DNA of 64,000 nt, from NCBI RefSeq assembly GCF_004295585.1, contig NZ_AP019400.1, positions 5,425,501 to 5,489,500 of the forward strand, in the 5' to 3' direction. The position numbers were made by a program, and so were the translations under genes. This stretch comes from Cohnella abietis. Its GTDB lineage: Bacteria; Bacillota; Bacilli; Paenibacillales; Paenibacillaceae. Below the pieces are notes generated by a model. It saw only the letters and a program-made list of their open reading frames with translations, was not told the origin of the DNA and did no database searches. Below are positions 8,208 through 17,322 of the stretch, piece by piece (position 1 is the first letter of the stretch; each line of letters begins with the position of its first letter).

Positions 8208-9186
8208 CCGCTGCTCTCTCCTTTTTCTTCATATATGAAGCATTCACCGGGGAATTAGGCAATGCGCCGCTTATAACGCGTGCTGCTTCCTCACCTGCCA
8301 AACGTTGAAGACGGGGAAGCGATTCTTCAGAGTAATAGGCACTATGGGGAGTAAGAATGACATTAGAATGACCGATTAATGGGTTGTCTACAGACGGTGG
8401 CTCCTGCTCAAGTACATCTAGGCATAACACTCCAATTTTCCCTTCCACAACCGCTGCGGCAGCATCCTCTATATTTACGAGAGCCCCACGTGCTGTATTG
8501 ACGATCACGACTCCCTCTTTCATCTGGTTCAATGTATCGGCACTTACAAAATAACGTGTATCTTCGTTTAATGGCATATGAAGAGACAAATAATCGCTAG
8601 TAGCGAACAATTCATCGCGTGTAACAGCTCGAACGTCATAATGAGCAAGAGCTTCGGGTGAAGCCCAAGGATCATGGGTTATGATCTTCATATCGAATGC
8701 TTTCGCCCGTTTGGCAACCATCTGCGCAATCTGTCCAAAGCCAGCGAGACCAAGTGTCTTTCCAGCAAGACATTGAATAGGGCGATGCTGTAAGAAATCC
8801 CATTCCCCTTTATGTACACTTTCGTTGCAGACGGTCAGCTTACGAGAGGCGCCAAGCAGAAGAGCAAAGGTGTGATCGGCAACCTCGTCCATGCAATAAT
8901 GCGGGATATTACATACCCAGATCCCTCGTTTTGCCGCTGCCAACAAATCTACATTATCGAACCCAATTCCATAGCGGATAATAACTTGGCAATGCTGCAA
9001 ACCTTCAATAATTTCAGCAGTGATAGGCGTATATTGGACGAAGAGTGCCACGCCATCGGCTGCCTCCCTAATAATCTCGTCAGACTTATTTACGGTGAGC
9101 TCAATTAGTTCCACGCCGATTTCCTTAAGGATTTGGCGTTCCTGATGAAGATCTGAAAATTCGTGAGGCAATGCATAAGCTTTCAT
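8191..9186 (-). CDS. NAD-dependent D-2-hydroxyacid dehydrogenase (SerA/GhrB-like)
   Basis: The 331-residue enzyme has the family catalytic triad: Arg in NTARGALVN, Glu in LEQEPPSVDNP and His in LTPHSAYYSEES. The nucleotide-binding LGLAGFGQIAQMVAKRAK lies near residue 150. It would reduce a 2-keto acid or oxidise a D-2-hydroxyacid, plausibly a keto sugar acid in this setting. It is the first gene of the operon, and an imperfect GTTAAC operator (9225-9246) lies just upstream of it. Confidence 0.87.
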   Translation of the reverse strand: MKAYALPHEFSDLHQERQILKEIGVELIELTVNKSDEIIREAADGVALFVQYTPITAEIIEGLQHCQVIIRYGIGFDNVDLLAAAKRGIWVCNIPHYCMDEVADHTFALLLGASRKLTVCNESVHKGEWDFLQHRPIQCLAGKTLGLAGFGQIAQMVAKRAKAFDMKIITHDPWASPEALAHYDVRAVTRDELFATSDYLSLHMPLNEDTRYFVSADTLNQMKEGVVIVNTARGALVNIEDAAAAVVEGKIGVLCLDVLEQEPPSVDNPLIGHSNVILTPHSAYYSEESLPRLQRLAGEEAARVISGALPNSPVNASYMKKKERAADDSSI

Positions 9187-9224
9187 AGTTGATTCCTTCC
9201 CTTCTTGTTACCTTTATGTATATC

Positions 9225-9246
9225 GTATAACTGTTAACACTTTACG
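9225..9246. promoter_or_regulatory. Weak GTTAAC-centred operator upstream of the dehydrogenase operon
   Basis: GTATAACTGTTAACACTTTA has GTTAAC at 9233-9238, with one half-site (ATAACTGTT) identical to that of the strong palindrome at 30796-30829. It lies in the 75-bp gap between the GntR gene and its downstream operon. Confidence 0.5.
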
Positions 9247-9261
9247 TTTAAAGAAAGCTGA

Positions 9262-9921
9262 TTATGTAGCTAGCAGCTCTTTCAAGTTAGTGATCATCAC
9301 TTGCTCCGCCTCATCAAGATGCATCTTGATCAATGCACAGGCTTTATCTGCATTATGCTCTTGAATAGCCGTAAGAATCGATTGATGGTGGTCTATGATT
9401 TGATCAGATCGAGGATTTCCTTTATTCGTGATTTCAAGAATAGACATAATAACATCCTCAAGACCGTTCCAAGACTGAATGAGTGACTTATTCGCAGACA
9501 AGCTCACGATGCTCCGATGGAACAGCATATCCCATTGGGAGAATTCATCAGTAGAAATTGTGAGGTCTCTCATATTAGCCAGTATCATCATAAATTCGTT
9601 CATAGCAAATAGCTCTGAGGGATTTGCTATCCATCTGATAACAGAAAAGCTCTCTAGCATATACCGAAATTCAAAGAGATTACGGATATCCTGCTCGTCG
9701 AATTTCCGAACACACACCCGACCGTTGGATAACCGCTCCGCGAATCCTTCTCTTACTAGAAGCTGCAACGCATCTCTAATGGGCCCTCTGCTCATGCCCC
9801 ATTCTTCCGCGAGTACAGGCTCCGCTAGATGGTAACGATCGGGATATTTCCCCGTTATAATCGCTTTGCGAAGCTTACGGGATACCGTATCACCCATTAT
9901 ATTTCTTTTTATGATACTCAT
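9262..9921 (-). CDS. GntR-family transcriptional regulator, FadR subfamily (FCD domain)
   Basis: The 219-residue regulator has an N-terminal winged helix (about 10-75; LAEEWGMSRGPIRDALQLL is the recognition helix region) and a C-terminal all-helical FCD ligand domain. The FCD metal-site pattern appears as DMLFHRSIV, DHHQSIL and MHLDEAE. RBS GAGGTGAG precedes the ATG. A 40-bp inverted repeat centred on GTTAAC lies 12-52 bp upstream, which fits autoregulation. Related operators before the dehydrogenase operon and at the alpha-galactosidase promoter suggest a small regulon. FadR-type regulators usually sense sugar acids or other carboxylates. Confidence 0.88.
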   Translation of the reverse strand: MSIIKRNIMGDTVSRKLRKAIITGKYPDRYHLAEPVLAEEWGMSRGPIRDALQLLVREGFAERLSNGRVCVRKFDEQDIRNLFEFRYMLESFSVIRWIANPSELFAMNEFMMILANMRDLTISTDEFSQWDMLFHRSIVSLSANKSLIQSWNGLEDVIMSILEITNKGNPRSDQIIDHHQSILTAIQEHNADKACALIKMHLDEAEQVMITNLKELLAT

Positions 9922-9933
9922 TACTTCTCACCT

Positions 9934-9973
9934 CATGATATCTCAAAACAGTTAACAGTTTTAAGATATCATG
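9934..9973. promoter_or_regulatory. 40-bp palindromic operator of the GntR gene
   Basis: CATGATATCT (9934-9943) and AGATATCATG (9964-9973) are perfect inverted arms. Inside them AAAAC and GTTTT flank a central GTTAAC at 9951-9956, all symmetric about 9953.5. The core is shared with sites near 9235 and 30812. Confidence 0.7.
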
Positions 9974-9987
9974 ACCCTCTTAGAAAG

Positions 9988-10428
9988 TCAAAGTAACTTC
10001 TTAATAAGCAAGCCCACACCCGGTCTATCATAATGAATAGTAGAAATATTCCCTTCTATTGTTACATTGGCTGGATAAAAAATCAGACTAATACGTTTAT
10101 TTTCTTTTTCATAAATATAAGTAAAGGGAACAAAATCGTTAGAAGCGCCACCTTCCCACCCTGAAGTGGAAAGCTTATTTTCATGCCAACGTATAGCTTC
10201 AGAATAATTCAAGTTGGGGATAAAATAACATTCATCCCCCTCCTCCATAGCTACTTCAGGACATTGAGATACAGATTTGCTGGCTTTGGGATGAATAAAC
10301 TCATATTGAGGCGTTGAATAAGCCATCCAAACTATTACCACAGTTACTATAACCGACATAGCTAATCCATAAATCAACCATTTCCTCAAGAGAACCCCAC
10401 CTATTCCCTTATACTCCTTACTATTCAA
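9988..10428 (-). CDS. Hypothetical single-pass membrane protein
   Basis: This 146-residue protein has an N-terminal membrane helix (about residues 15-37, RKWLIYGLAMSVIVTVVIVW) and an outside domain with two Cys residues (SQCPEVAMEEGDECYF) that could form a disulfide. I do not recognise a family. It stands alone on the minus strand upstream of the GntR promoter region. Confidence 0.6.
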   Translation of the reverse strand: MNSKEYKGIGGVLLRKWLIYGLAMSVIVTVVIVWMAYSTPQYEFIHPKASKSVSQCPEVAMEEGDECYFIPNLNYSEAIRWHENKLSTSGWEGGASNDFVPFTYIYEKENKRISLIFYPANVTIEGNISTIHYDRPGVGLLIKKLL

Positions 10429-10499
10429 TTAACGGAATCAACTTGGAAAATGTTTCTATAAAACGGGGTGAGCATTGGGTTGAGAATTGCTCTGACAAC

Positions 10500-11354
10500 T
10501 TACTCCGCAATGAATGTGTAGGTGGATAAAGATTGAATGCTACTGCAATTAGCAGATGCATCCTTCAATAGCTTCACTTCGGATTGGATATAAGCTTTAA
10601 GCTTTTCCGGTGCATGGGGTAATTCATTTAATTCAGATACATATTCCGATAAAGTAAAATCGACCTCCCACCCGCCATCTTGTAAATCTGTTGAGTTAAT
10701 CGATTGCTCTTTTACAATTTTCCAGCCCGCATTCACAGCTAGCTCTTTCAGATCCTCCGGGGTAAATAACGTACGAATATTGGAAAAGCTACTCTCCTTA
10801 AAACACTCGTATTGCGCTTGAATAGACACAGCCAAGAAATGTGGGAACTGCTCCATAGTCTTAATTCGGGTGTCCCATTCCGCTAAACATAAGGATTTTC
10901 CCCATCTCTTAACCTTCTCCAGTATTCGGGAGAGCTCTTCGAAGGATTTCAAGTACCAGGAGCAGTGGGACAGCACGATCGTATCAAAATAATGGTCTGG
11001 AAAATCAACATCCGGAGAAAGCACATCAACTTCAAAACGGATATCGATTTGTTTACCTAGTTTGGACTGCTTTAAGTGGGATATCGCATCACCAAGTGTA
11101 ATTGGACTGCCGTAGTCAGGCGAAGCAATATCAATTCCATGTACTAACCCATTATCGCCAACTAAATAAGCCAACACAGCTGTCGTATCTCCCTGACCGC
11201 AGCCTATTTCCAGCACTCTGCTTCCTGCTTTTATGTCCCATAACTCAGCCAGTTTTATTCGATGCTCGGTTTGTACTCTTTGAATGTTGGAAGCTCCATC
11301 GCTCAACAGCATACAACTAAGTACATTTTCTAAAATATCATTGTTCATACGCAC
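10500..11354 (-). CDS. Class I SAM-dependent methyltransferase
   Basis: The 284-residue protein has the SAM-binding motif I VLEIGCGQGDTT near residues 44-55. A following acidic motif is VHGIDIASPDYG, and motif IV-like FDTIVLSHCSWYLKS lies near 125. No signal or membrane segment is seen. The acceptor substrate is not evident; neighbours give no pathway. Confidence 0.82.
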   Translation of the reverse strand: MRMNNDILENVLSCMLLSDGASNIQRVQTEHRIKLAELWDIKAGSRVLEIGCGQGDTTAVLAYLVGDNGLVHGIDIASPDYGSPITLGDAISHLKQSKLGKQIDIRFEVDVLSPDVDFPDHYFDTIVLSHCSWYLKSFEELSRILEKVKRWGKSLCLAEWDTRIKTMEQFPHFLAVSIQAQYECFKESSFSNIRTLFTPEDLKELAVNAGWKIVKEQSINSTDLQDGGWEVDFTLSEYVSELNELPHAPEKLKAYIQSEVKLLKDASANCSSIQSLSTYTFIAE

Positions 11355-11424
11355 TACTCCTTCATATAGAAGAGCTCATTAAGCTCAATCCGGCATAATC
11401 CTTCTATCGTTTCCATGTGTGAGT

Positions 11425-11691
11425 TTATTTCTTCCTTCTCAGAAGCCTTCCTACATAAAAAACAGCTACCCCTAATAGCATCAATCCAAGGCTTTCAATT
11501 ACTCTCCACATTGGGCTTGATATAGATCCATATTTGGTTTCTTGCTGTAAATAATCAACTGATGCATAAGAGCTTATAATATCTGGAACATCATTAGGAC
11601 TAAAATATTCCCTTCGTATCATCTGAAAAGCATAAAAAACAAATACAAACATTATTCCTGTAATGAGAGCTTTAATAAATGTTTTATTCAT
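11425..11691 (-). CDS. Small two-helix membrane protein, unknown function
   Basis: I use the ATG at 11691, which has AGGGTGG upstream, rather than the GTG nine bases earlier. The product of about 88 residues has one membrane helix near the N terminus (TFIKALITGIMFVFVFYAF) and one near the C terminus (SLGLMLLGVAVFYVGRLL), ending in RRKK. No family recognised. Confidence 0.55.
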   Translation of the reverse strand: MNKTFIKALITGIMFVFVFYAFQMIRREYFSPNDVPDIISSYASVDYLQQETKYGSISSPMWRVIESLGLMLLGVAVFYVGRLLRRKK

Positions 11692-11776
11692 TGTTACCAC
11701 CCTATCTTCATTTCTATGTCCTCATATTACCATTAGTAGGAGATAGGTGTCTCAGTTCATCCGGTTTCCAAATAGC

Positions 11777-11822
11777 AAAAAAGGGCAGGAAATAGACATT
11801 CTGTCCATCTTCTACCCTTTTT
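11777..11822 (-). terminator. Terminator of the UgpABE-like operon
   Basis: AAAAAGGGTAG pairs with CTGCCCTTTTTT across a loop of about 20 nt, 15 bp after the phosphoesterase stop, with the T-run on the minus strand. Confidence 0.75.
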
Positions 11823-11837
11823 AAGGCTTTGAAGCTT

Positions 11838-12737
11838 TCACTTTGTAGATGAGTCATTAAGCGGTATAGGAGGATAATTAACCTGGAATTGCGCGGATTC
11901 CACCCAACTGCTCGTTGTAAAATCTCGGCCTTTTACGAGAACCTTATCCGCATAAATTTCCACATAATAGCCTTGGCTACCCGTAAGATGAGCATCCGCA
12001 TCCGTCCAAAGATAAGCAACCGATGCTGCGTTAAACATAGTCGCTGTCTCTCCACGACCGTCGAACATCGTATGTCCAGCTTCCAGCTGCCAATGCGTAT
12101 GCCCACTGAACATAATCGCTTGCGGGTGTTTCTTTAGGACAAGCTTTAGCTCAGTATCCTGCACAACACCGAACCAGTCCTGTGCCTTCAATGAACCTGC
12201 TACTGTATCGAGAAGGGGCTGATGCAAGAAAACAAATACCGGTCTGTCCTCAGAAGCATCCTCGCCCAATTTCTTATCCAGCCAATCCAGCTGCTCCTTA
12301 GACAAGTGACAGAACTTCTCAAGTCCCTTCTCCGTGCCGAGAAAGATAAAATGATACCCCTCAATCCAGTGATCGTGATACGCACCTGTCATACCTGAAT
12401 AGTTTGTGTAATTTCCCAGTCTTGATTCCCAGATTCCGAAAGCAATATCATGATTACCAACAGCATAACGAATAACAGGAAGCCCATCTTTATTCGCTTC
12501 TACAATGCTATTCAAATGCTCATATTCTTCAATAAAACCATGGTCCGTCAAGTCTCCGACATGCATAATTCCAATGCTTCCGTTAGTATGGGCAACAATA
12601 TCCTTCAAAGCTCTATCGAAGTTATGATTATATTCATGATCCGGATCGGTCGTCACATGCGTGTCAGTAATAACCTGAAAGACAGCCAGAGGCTGCTCAT
12701 TAGATTCGGCGAAATTGCTATGGTTTGTTGTTGACAT
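11838..12737 (-). CDS. Calcineurin-like metallophosphoesterase
   Basis: The 299-residue cytoplasmic enzyme shows the ordered dimetal motifs of the family: ITDTHVTTDP, MHVGDLTDHG, VGNHDIAFG, FLHQPL and FSGHTHW. It would hydrolyse a phosphomono- or diester. It is the last gene of the operon running from 17066 and is followed by a clear terminator. Its position with a UgpB-like importer and a HAD phosphatase suggests it opens a phosphodiester taken up by that importer. A second, different metallophosphoesterase lies in the other importer operon at 20993-21853. Confidence 0.85.
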   Translation of the reverse strand: MSTTNHSNFAESNEQPLAVFQVITDTHVTTDPDHEYNHNFDRALKDIVAHTNGSIGIMHVGDLTDHGFIEEYEHLNSIVEANKDGLPVIRYAVGNHDIAFGIWESRLGNYTNYSGMTGAYHDHWIEGYHFIFLGTEKGLEKFCHLSKEQLDWLDKKLGEDASEDRPVFVFLHQPLLDTVAGSLKAQDWFGVVQDTELKLVLKKHPQAIMFSGHTHWQLEAGHTMFDGRGETATMFNAASVAYLWTDADAHLTGSQGYYVEIYADKVLVKGRDFTTSSWVESAQFQVNYPPIPLNDSSTK

Positions 12738-12781
12738 GCATACACCCCTTTTCCACTAGCCACTATCTCTTCACTGGAAAA

Positions 12782-13126
12782 TCACTGATGAACCTTGGAG
12801 CTTATATTTAATCCGATTACACCAATTACGATAACGACAATCCACATCATGGAGGTTAGCGGAAGCTGCTCATTGAACAGCTTCACACCTACCAACGAAA
12901 TCAGAACGATACCGACGCCGGACCAGATTGCATAAGCAATACTCATATCCATATAATTCAGAGCAAAATTAAGAAATGTGAAGCTCGCCCCGTAGAAAAG
13001 GAACATGAGAAGAGATGGCCACAGCTTTGTAAAACCTTCGGACATCTTCATCGAAATCGTGCCCGACAGTTCAAGTACAATAGCTAAAGCTAGAAACAAC
13101 CAGCCTATTCCGCCCGAAGCTTTCAT
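12782..13126 (-). CDS. Small multidrug resistance (SMR) family transporter
   Basis: The 114-residue protein has four membrane helices and the membrane-embedded Glu near residue 19 (LALAIVLELSGTISMKMS) that exchanges protons for cations. YAIWSGVGIVLISLVG is the typical third-helix dimer motif. SMR proteins export quaternary ammonium, guanidinium or polyamine-like cations. Its stop overlaps the HAD phosphatase region by 4 bp (13123-13126), so it belongs to the importer operon. In that context it may expel an amine product, but this is inference. Confidence 0.85.
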   Translation of the reverse strand: MKASGGIGWLFLALAIVLELSGTISMKMSEGFTKLWPSLLMFLFYGASFTFLNFALNYMDMSIAYAIWSGVGIVLISLVGVKLFNEQLPLTSMMWIVVIVIGVIGLNISSKVHQ

Positions 13127-13920
13127 TTGGGCCTCCCTCCTGGCTGAAGCTCCTCATAAGCACCAATAATAATGTCCGCATCCTGAAAAGTTCCCTCTCC
13201 AGCTGCTTCGGCGTCGGATCGGTCAAGACCAATGCAGAGTCTTGCACCTGCAGACTTCCCCATTCTCATATCTCCATTCGTATCGCCGACCACGACAGCT
13301 CCTTGAACATCGATGGAAAGCTTGCGACAAGCAAGCTCCATCATATCGGGGAACGGCTTTCCTCGCTCCACTTGGTCAGTTCCAACAACAACACTAAAAT
13401 AATGCCTAATACCTAGCCATTCCAGATGCTTCTCCGCTGCTCCTGTTTCGTCAGCCGTTACTACACCTAACGGAATCCCTTGTTCGTGACATGCTGCGAG
13501 TAGCTCCTTGATACCGCTGATCGGCCGAGCGGGACGAACCCGCTCTAGCTCCTCATCAGCTGCTAATCGGCATAGCTGCACCAGCACCTTGGATTTATCC
13601 CAAGACAGACCTAGCTGATATCCCTGCCATATCAGGAGGGCAAAAAGCTCCTCCATTGTTCCCATCGCAAGCGGTCCATTCCGGTCGTAATCATTGATCG
13701 TTCCATCCGACCCGTGGATTGTCCCCCAAAATGAGGACTCCATCTTGGGCAGCTCCAAGCCAAGCTCCGCCAATCGGCTCCTGAAGCTTTTAATCATATA
13801 CTCGCTCCAGTTACCCCACATGGATACAAAATCTAGAAGTGTGCCATCCTTATCGAATAGAATGCCTGTTATTTCATAGCTGACTTTATTGATATTGAGT
13901 TCAGGCATTGCTTTCGTCAC
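13123..13920 (-). CDS. HAD-superfamily phosphatase
   Basis: The 265-residue protein has HAD motif I FDKDGTLLDF near residue 22, motif II in GVVTADETG, motif III in GKPFPDMMELAC and motif IV VVGDTNGDMRMGKSAGA. The cap is helical, as in phosphoglycolate phosphatase-like enzymes. It would release phosphate from a small phosphomonoester in the cytoplasm. It lies 4 bp after the binding-protein gene and overlaps the SMR gene, so it is tightly coupled to the importer. Confidence 0.87.
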   Translation of the reverse strand: MTKAMPELNINKVSYEITGILFDKDGTLLDFVSMWGNWSEYMIKSFRSRLAELGLELPKMESSFWGTIHGSDGTINDYDRNGPLAMGTMEELFALLIWQGYQLGLSWDKSKVLVQLCRLAADEELERVRPARPISGIKELLAACHEQGIPLGVVTADETGAAEKHLEWLGIRHYFSVVVGTDQVERGKPFPDMMELACRKLSIDVQGAVVVGDTNGDMRMGKSAGARLCIGLDRSDAEAAGEGTFQDADIIIGAYEELQPGGRPK

Positions 13921-13924
13921 ACTC

Positions 13925-15271
13925 CTATTTGTTCATTTTATCCAGTGCCTTCTGGGCCGTTTCCTGTGCTTCTTTAAGCGCCTTCTCTGCTGGGATTTTC
14001 TCGATTTGTACTTTATCCGCCGCAATCTTCAGAGCATCGGTAATTTTTCCGCCAGTTGGATCTTGGAACGGAGCAGAACCGTGTGCTGCCTGCATAAGCG
14101 GGATTTTGCTTTGTGGATTTTTCTCACTGTAAGCTGCAAAATCAGGATCATTAAGTGCAGATTGACGAACTGCAATATAACCAGTATTCATCGACCAGAA
14201 TGCCGTGTTCTTTGCATTGTTGAAGAACGCAAACCATTTGAACGCTGCTTGCTGCTCCTCGGGGCTTGCTTTTGCCGGGATACCGGCCATAATTCCATTT
14301 GCTACTGGCTTACCCTCGCCCACTCCAGCCCATCCTGGCTGCTCCATAGCTCCAAGCTGTGTAAAATCAAGATCACCTTGGTCACCGCTTGAACCGGTAT
14401 AGCCTGCAGCTTGACCCTTCATTACGTCATCAATCGTCTTGTACCAATATTCCCAGCCTTGTCCACCAGAGTGAATGCCCATAATGCCATCTTCATGAAT
14501 CCATTTGCTGAACAGTGACCATGTCTCTACCCATTCAGGAGTATTGATCAAAACAGTCTTGCCATCTTCACTAAGAACACGGCCGCCTTTGCTTAATACG
14601 GCATCAACCATATTCTCATAGCCCCACATTGGTTCCCATCCGTACACGGTTGTTTTTCCATTTGCCTTCACTGTCATTTTTGCAGCAGCTGCAGCGAGAT
14701 CTTCCCAAGTCTTTACCTCTTCAGCTTTAATGCCTGCCTTCTCAAACAAATCCTTACGATAATACATAACCTGAGTCGTACCATACATAGGAACGAAATA
14801 TTGCTTGCCGTCCACCTGTCCCTGTGTCATGAAGGTTTGCACGAAATCTTCTTTGTTATAATCCGGATACTCCGCCATCAACTCGTCCAATGGGGCAAAA
14901 TAACCTTTGCGCGCCCAATCCACATTTGAAGCTAGTACAGCAGCTGGAACCTTACCCGCAGCGATGGCAGCTTGAAGCTTCTGCTCAGTCTCCGTGTAGT
15001 CGGCTTGCACAATCCCCTTAACGATAACTTCTTGCTGTGAGGCATTAAACTCATTAATAAGAGTCTTCATATGGTCGCCCAGCTTGCCGCCCAATCCATA
15101 CCAGAATTCGATTGTTACCGGCTTCTTAACCTCAGGCGCAGAATTCGTTGGTGTACTCGACTCATTCCCACCAGTAGCACCAGCCGTTTTATCGTTATTT
15201 GTACCACAAGCCGTTAACAGAACAAAACTCAATACCATCGTAAATAGTAAACCTTTTCTCAATGAAATCAT
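13925..15271 (-). CDS. ABC importer solute-binding lipoprotein (UgpB-like)
   Basis: The 448-residue protein has a lipoprotein signal with lipobox LLTACG (Cys near residue 22) and a Ser/Thr/Pro-rich linker. The mature domain is a family 1 extracellular binding protein. IEFWYGLGGKLGDHMKTL and SMNTGYIAVRQSAL resemble the glycerol-3-phosphate binder UgpB (FWH...; STGYMPVR-like). It is encoded after two permeases, and no dedicated ATPase is visible, so a shared MsmX-type ATPase is likely. The ligand is probably a phosphorylated polar compound, given the phosphatases downstream. Confidence 0.85.
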   Translation of the reverse strand: MISLRKGLLFTMVLSFVLLTACGTNNDKTAGATGGNESSTPTNSAPEVKKPVTIEFWYGLGGKLGDHMKTLINEFNASQQEVIVKGIVQADYTETEQKLQAAIAAGKVPAAVLASNVDWARKGYFAPLDELMAEYPDYNKEDFVQTFMTQGQVDGKQYFVPMYGTTQVMYYRKDLFEKAGIKAEEVKTWEDLAAAAAKMTVKANGKTTVYGWEPMWGYENMVDAVLSKGGRVLSEDGKTVLINTPEWVETWSLFSKWIHEDGIMGIHSGGQGWEYWYKTIDDVMKGQAAGYTGSSGDQGDLDFTQLGAMEQPGWAGVGEGKPVANGIMAGIPAKASPEEQQAAFKWFAFFNNAKNTAFWSMNTGYIAVRQSALNDPDFAAYSEKNPQSKIPLMQAAHGSAPFQDPTGGKITDALKIAADKVQIEKIPAEKALKEAQETAQKALDKMNK

Positions 15272-15313
15272 TTTCCTATCCCTCGCTTCATTTGTTTTGA
15301 TAGTGATATATTT

Positions 15314-16156
15314 TCAACCTTTGTTAACACCCGCTGATAAATTCACGCTTTGCATAATCGTCTTTTGTGTAAGCAAAAATAGTAAAATTAATGGTGCAAT
15401 TGTGAATGAGCTGCCAGCCATGATAAGAGGCCACTTAAGCCCATAAGCACCTCCCTCCACGAAGAAACTGCGTAGACCCGCCGATACTAATTGCAAATCA
15501 GGGTTCTTGGTAATTAACATAGGCCAGAAATAGTTGTTGTATTGTTCAATGAAAGTGATGAGGACCAATACCGCAAATGAAGAACGCGTTAGGGGCAGAA
15601 GAATGGTCCATAAAATACGCCCATGCGACGCTCCATCGATTTGCCCAGCCTCCACCATTTCATGAGATACCTGCAGAAAAGCTTGTCTAATTAGAAAGAT
15701 CGAGAAAACACTAACTGAGTTGGACAATATTAATCCTGTGTAGGTATCAAGCAGATTAAGATTTGCGAGTATGATGTAGCTTGGCAAATAAACAGCGATG
15801 TTCGGTACCATGAAACCAACCATGATAATGGCTGTTAAGAGGCCCTTTAACCTAAATTTCATATGGGTCAGCGCATAAGCAATCATCGCAGAATTGATAA
15901 CCTGAATGAATGCAATCGCACTAGCCACACCAATACTATTGGTCATATAACGCCAGAAGGGCGCTGCCTTCCAAGCCTCTAAATAATTCCCCCATTTGGG
16001 TGCCTCCGGCCAGAAGGATGGTGGAAACTGCCATATCTCGTCATTGGTTTTCAAGCCGCTTGTAGCCATCCAATAAAACGGGAAAGCCATTAAAGCGCCG
16101 ATTAGCAACAGAAGTAGATGTCTTGTAAGATTGGGTAGTACTCTTCTCGCAATCAT
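15314..16156 (-). CDS. ABC importer permease (MalG/UgpE type)
   Basis: The chosen ATG at 16156 has AAAAGGAGAG upstream; a TTG at 16177 would lie inside that ribosome site. The product of about 280 residues has six membrane helices. The EAA loop VEAGQIDGASHGRILWTILLP is where the ATPase docks. It pairs with the permease just upstream. Confidence 0.88.
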   Translation of the reverse strand: MIARRVLPNLTRHLLLLLIGALMAFPFYWMATSGLKTNDEIWQFPPSFWPEAPKWGNYLEAWKAAPFWRYMTNSIGVASAIAFIQVINSAMIAYALTHMKFRLKGLLTAIIMVGFMVPNIAVYLPSYIILANLNLLDTYTGLILSNSVSVFSIFLIRQAFLQVSHEMVEAGQIDGASHGRILWTILLPLTRSSFAVLVLITFIEQYNNYFWPMLITKNPDLQLVSAGLRSFFVEGGAYGLKWPLIMAGSSFTIAPLILLFLLTQKTIMQSVNLSAGVNKG

Positions 16157-16184
16157 GGGTGTGCTCTCCTTTTCCAATCAATAT

Positions 16185-17066
16185 TTAATGGTAGTGGACG
16201 TTTCGCCGACTAAACATGAATGACACCACTGAGAGAAGCACACAGCCAATGACCAACACGATAGCGACAGCGGAACCTTCGCCAATGTTATAGGACTCAA
16301 ATGCAGACTGATAATACATGTACAATAATGTTCTCGTTGATCCTGAAGGTCCGCCCTGTGTCATTACATTAATCTGATCGTAAGCCTGTACAGACTGTCT
16401 AATCAGGATAATCAATAAGAAGAAGGTTGTTGGCGATATAAGCGGTACAGTCACATTGATGAATTTGCGCCAGCTTCCTGCTCCATCAAGAGAGGCGGCC
16501 TCTAGCAAATCCTGTGGTAAGTTACGTAAGGCCACTAGGTAGAAGATCATCGCCCACCCGACCGATTTCCATACTGTAACAATCAAGACACCGACAAGAG
16601 CCCATTGGGGATCATTTAGCCAGCCGACACCATTAGAACCAAAAAATCTAAGTACGCTATTTGCAAGTCCTACCTCTGGCTCGAAGATCCATGACCAAAC
16701 AATTGAAACTGCAACTGTCGGTGTCACCCATGGGGAGAAGATGAGCAAGCGATACAGACCAGAAAATCTCAGCTTACTATTGAGCAGTATTGCGAATGCC
16801 AGACCACCGATCATAATCGGAAGCACGCTTCCTACTACAAACAACAATGTTACCCAGAGCGATTTGTAGAAAGCAGGATTTTCGAATAGCTCCGTATAAT
16901 TACTAATGCCGACGAACAGCTTGTTCGGGCTCATAAAATCCCACTCAGTAAAGCTAAGATAAAGTGCATATACAAGCGGAGCTAGCCAGAAGACGGTGAG
17001 CGGAACCATCGCCGGTAAGGTGAATAAGAGCGCCTTCCCATCCGCTAGTAGTTTTGATTGTTTCAA
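16185..17066 (-). CDS. ABC importer permease (MalF/UgpA type)
   Basis: The 293-residue protein has six membrane helices and an EAA loop LEAASLDGAGSWRKFINVTVP. It starts with TTG, supported by GGAGAGGGAAAT directly upstream. It is the first gene of the operon ending at 11838 and is divergent from the GbsR-like regulator, with 238 bp of shared upstream DNA holding repeat motifs. Confidence 0.87.
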   Translation of the reverse strand: MKQSKLLADGKALLFTLPAMVPLTVFWLAPLVYALYLSFTEWDFMSPNKLFVGISNYTELFENPAFYKSLWVTLLFVVGSVLPIMIGGLAFAILLNSKLRFSGLYRLLIFSPWVTPTVAVSIVWSWIFEPEVGLANSVLRFFGSNGVGWLNDPQWALVGVLIVTVWKSVGWAMIFYLVALRNLPQDLLEAASLDGAGSWRKFINVTVPLISPTTFFLLIILIRQSVQAYDQINVMTQGGPSGSTRTLLYMYYQSAFESYNIGEGSAVAIVLVIGCVLLSVVSFMFSRRNVHYH

Positions 17067-17155
17067 ATTTCCCTCTCCTTTTTATCATTCAATATATTTT
17101 TAACTAACTATCGAATATTGCTTTTTATTGTCGTTATACTTGCTTTAATTCGTTC

Positions 17156-17233
17156 TGTACAAAAATTATTGTACATTAGATTTTTGGGCGTTTGGTTTTC
17201 CCAGTGTAAAATTTAGTATAAAATCGTGTAAAA
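17156..17233. promoter_or_regulatory. Repeat motifs in the divergent regulatory region
   Basis: Two TGTACA hexamers (17156-17161 and 17170-17175) frame an AT-rich dyad. Three direct repeats GTGTAAAA, GTATAAAA and GTGTAAAA begin at 17204, 17216 and 17226. A -10-like TATAAT for the plus-strand regulator lies at 17271-17276. These are candidate binding sites for the regulator at 17323; no binding is shown. Confidence 0.4.
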
Positions 17234-17322
17234 GAGATAAAAGATTGCTGTTCAATGACACGCTTTAACGTATAATGAAATCATAAAAGCTCGTATAAAT
17301 TGATTTGATTGCAGGTGATTCT

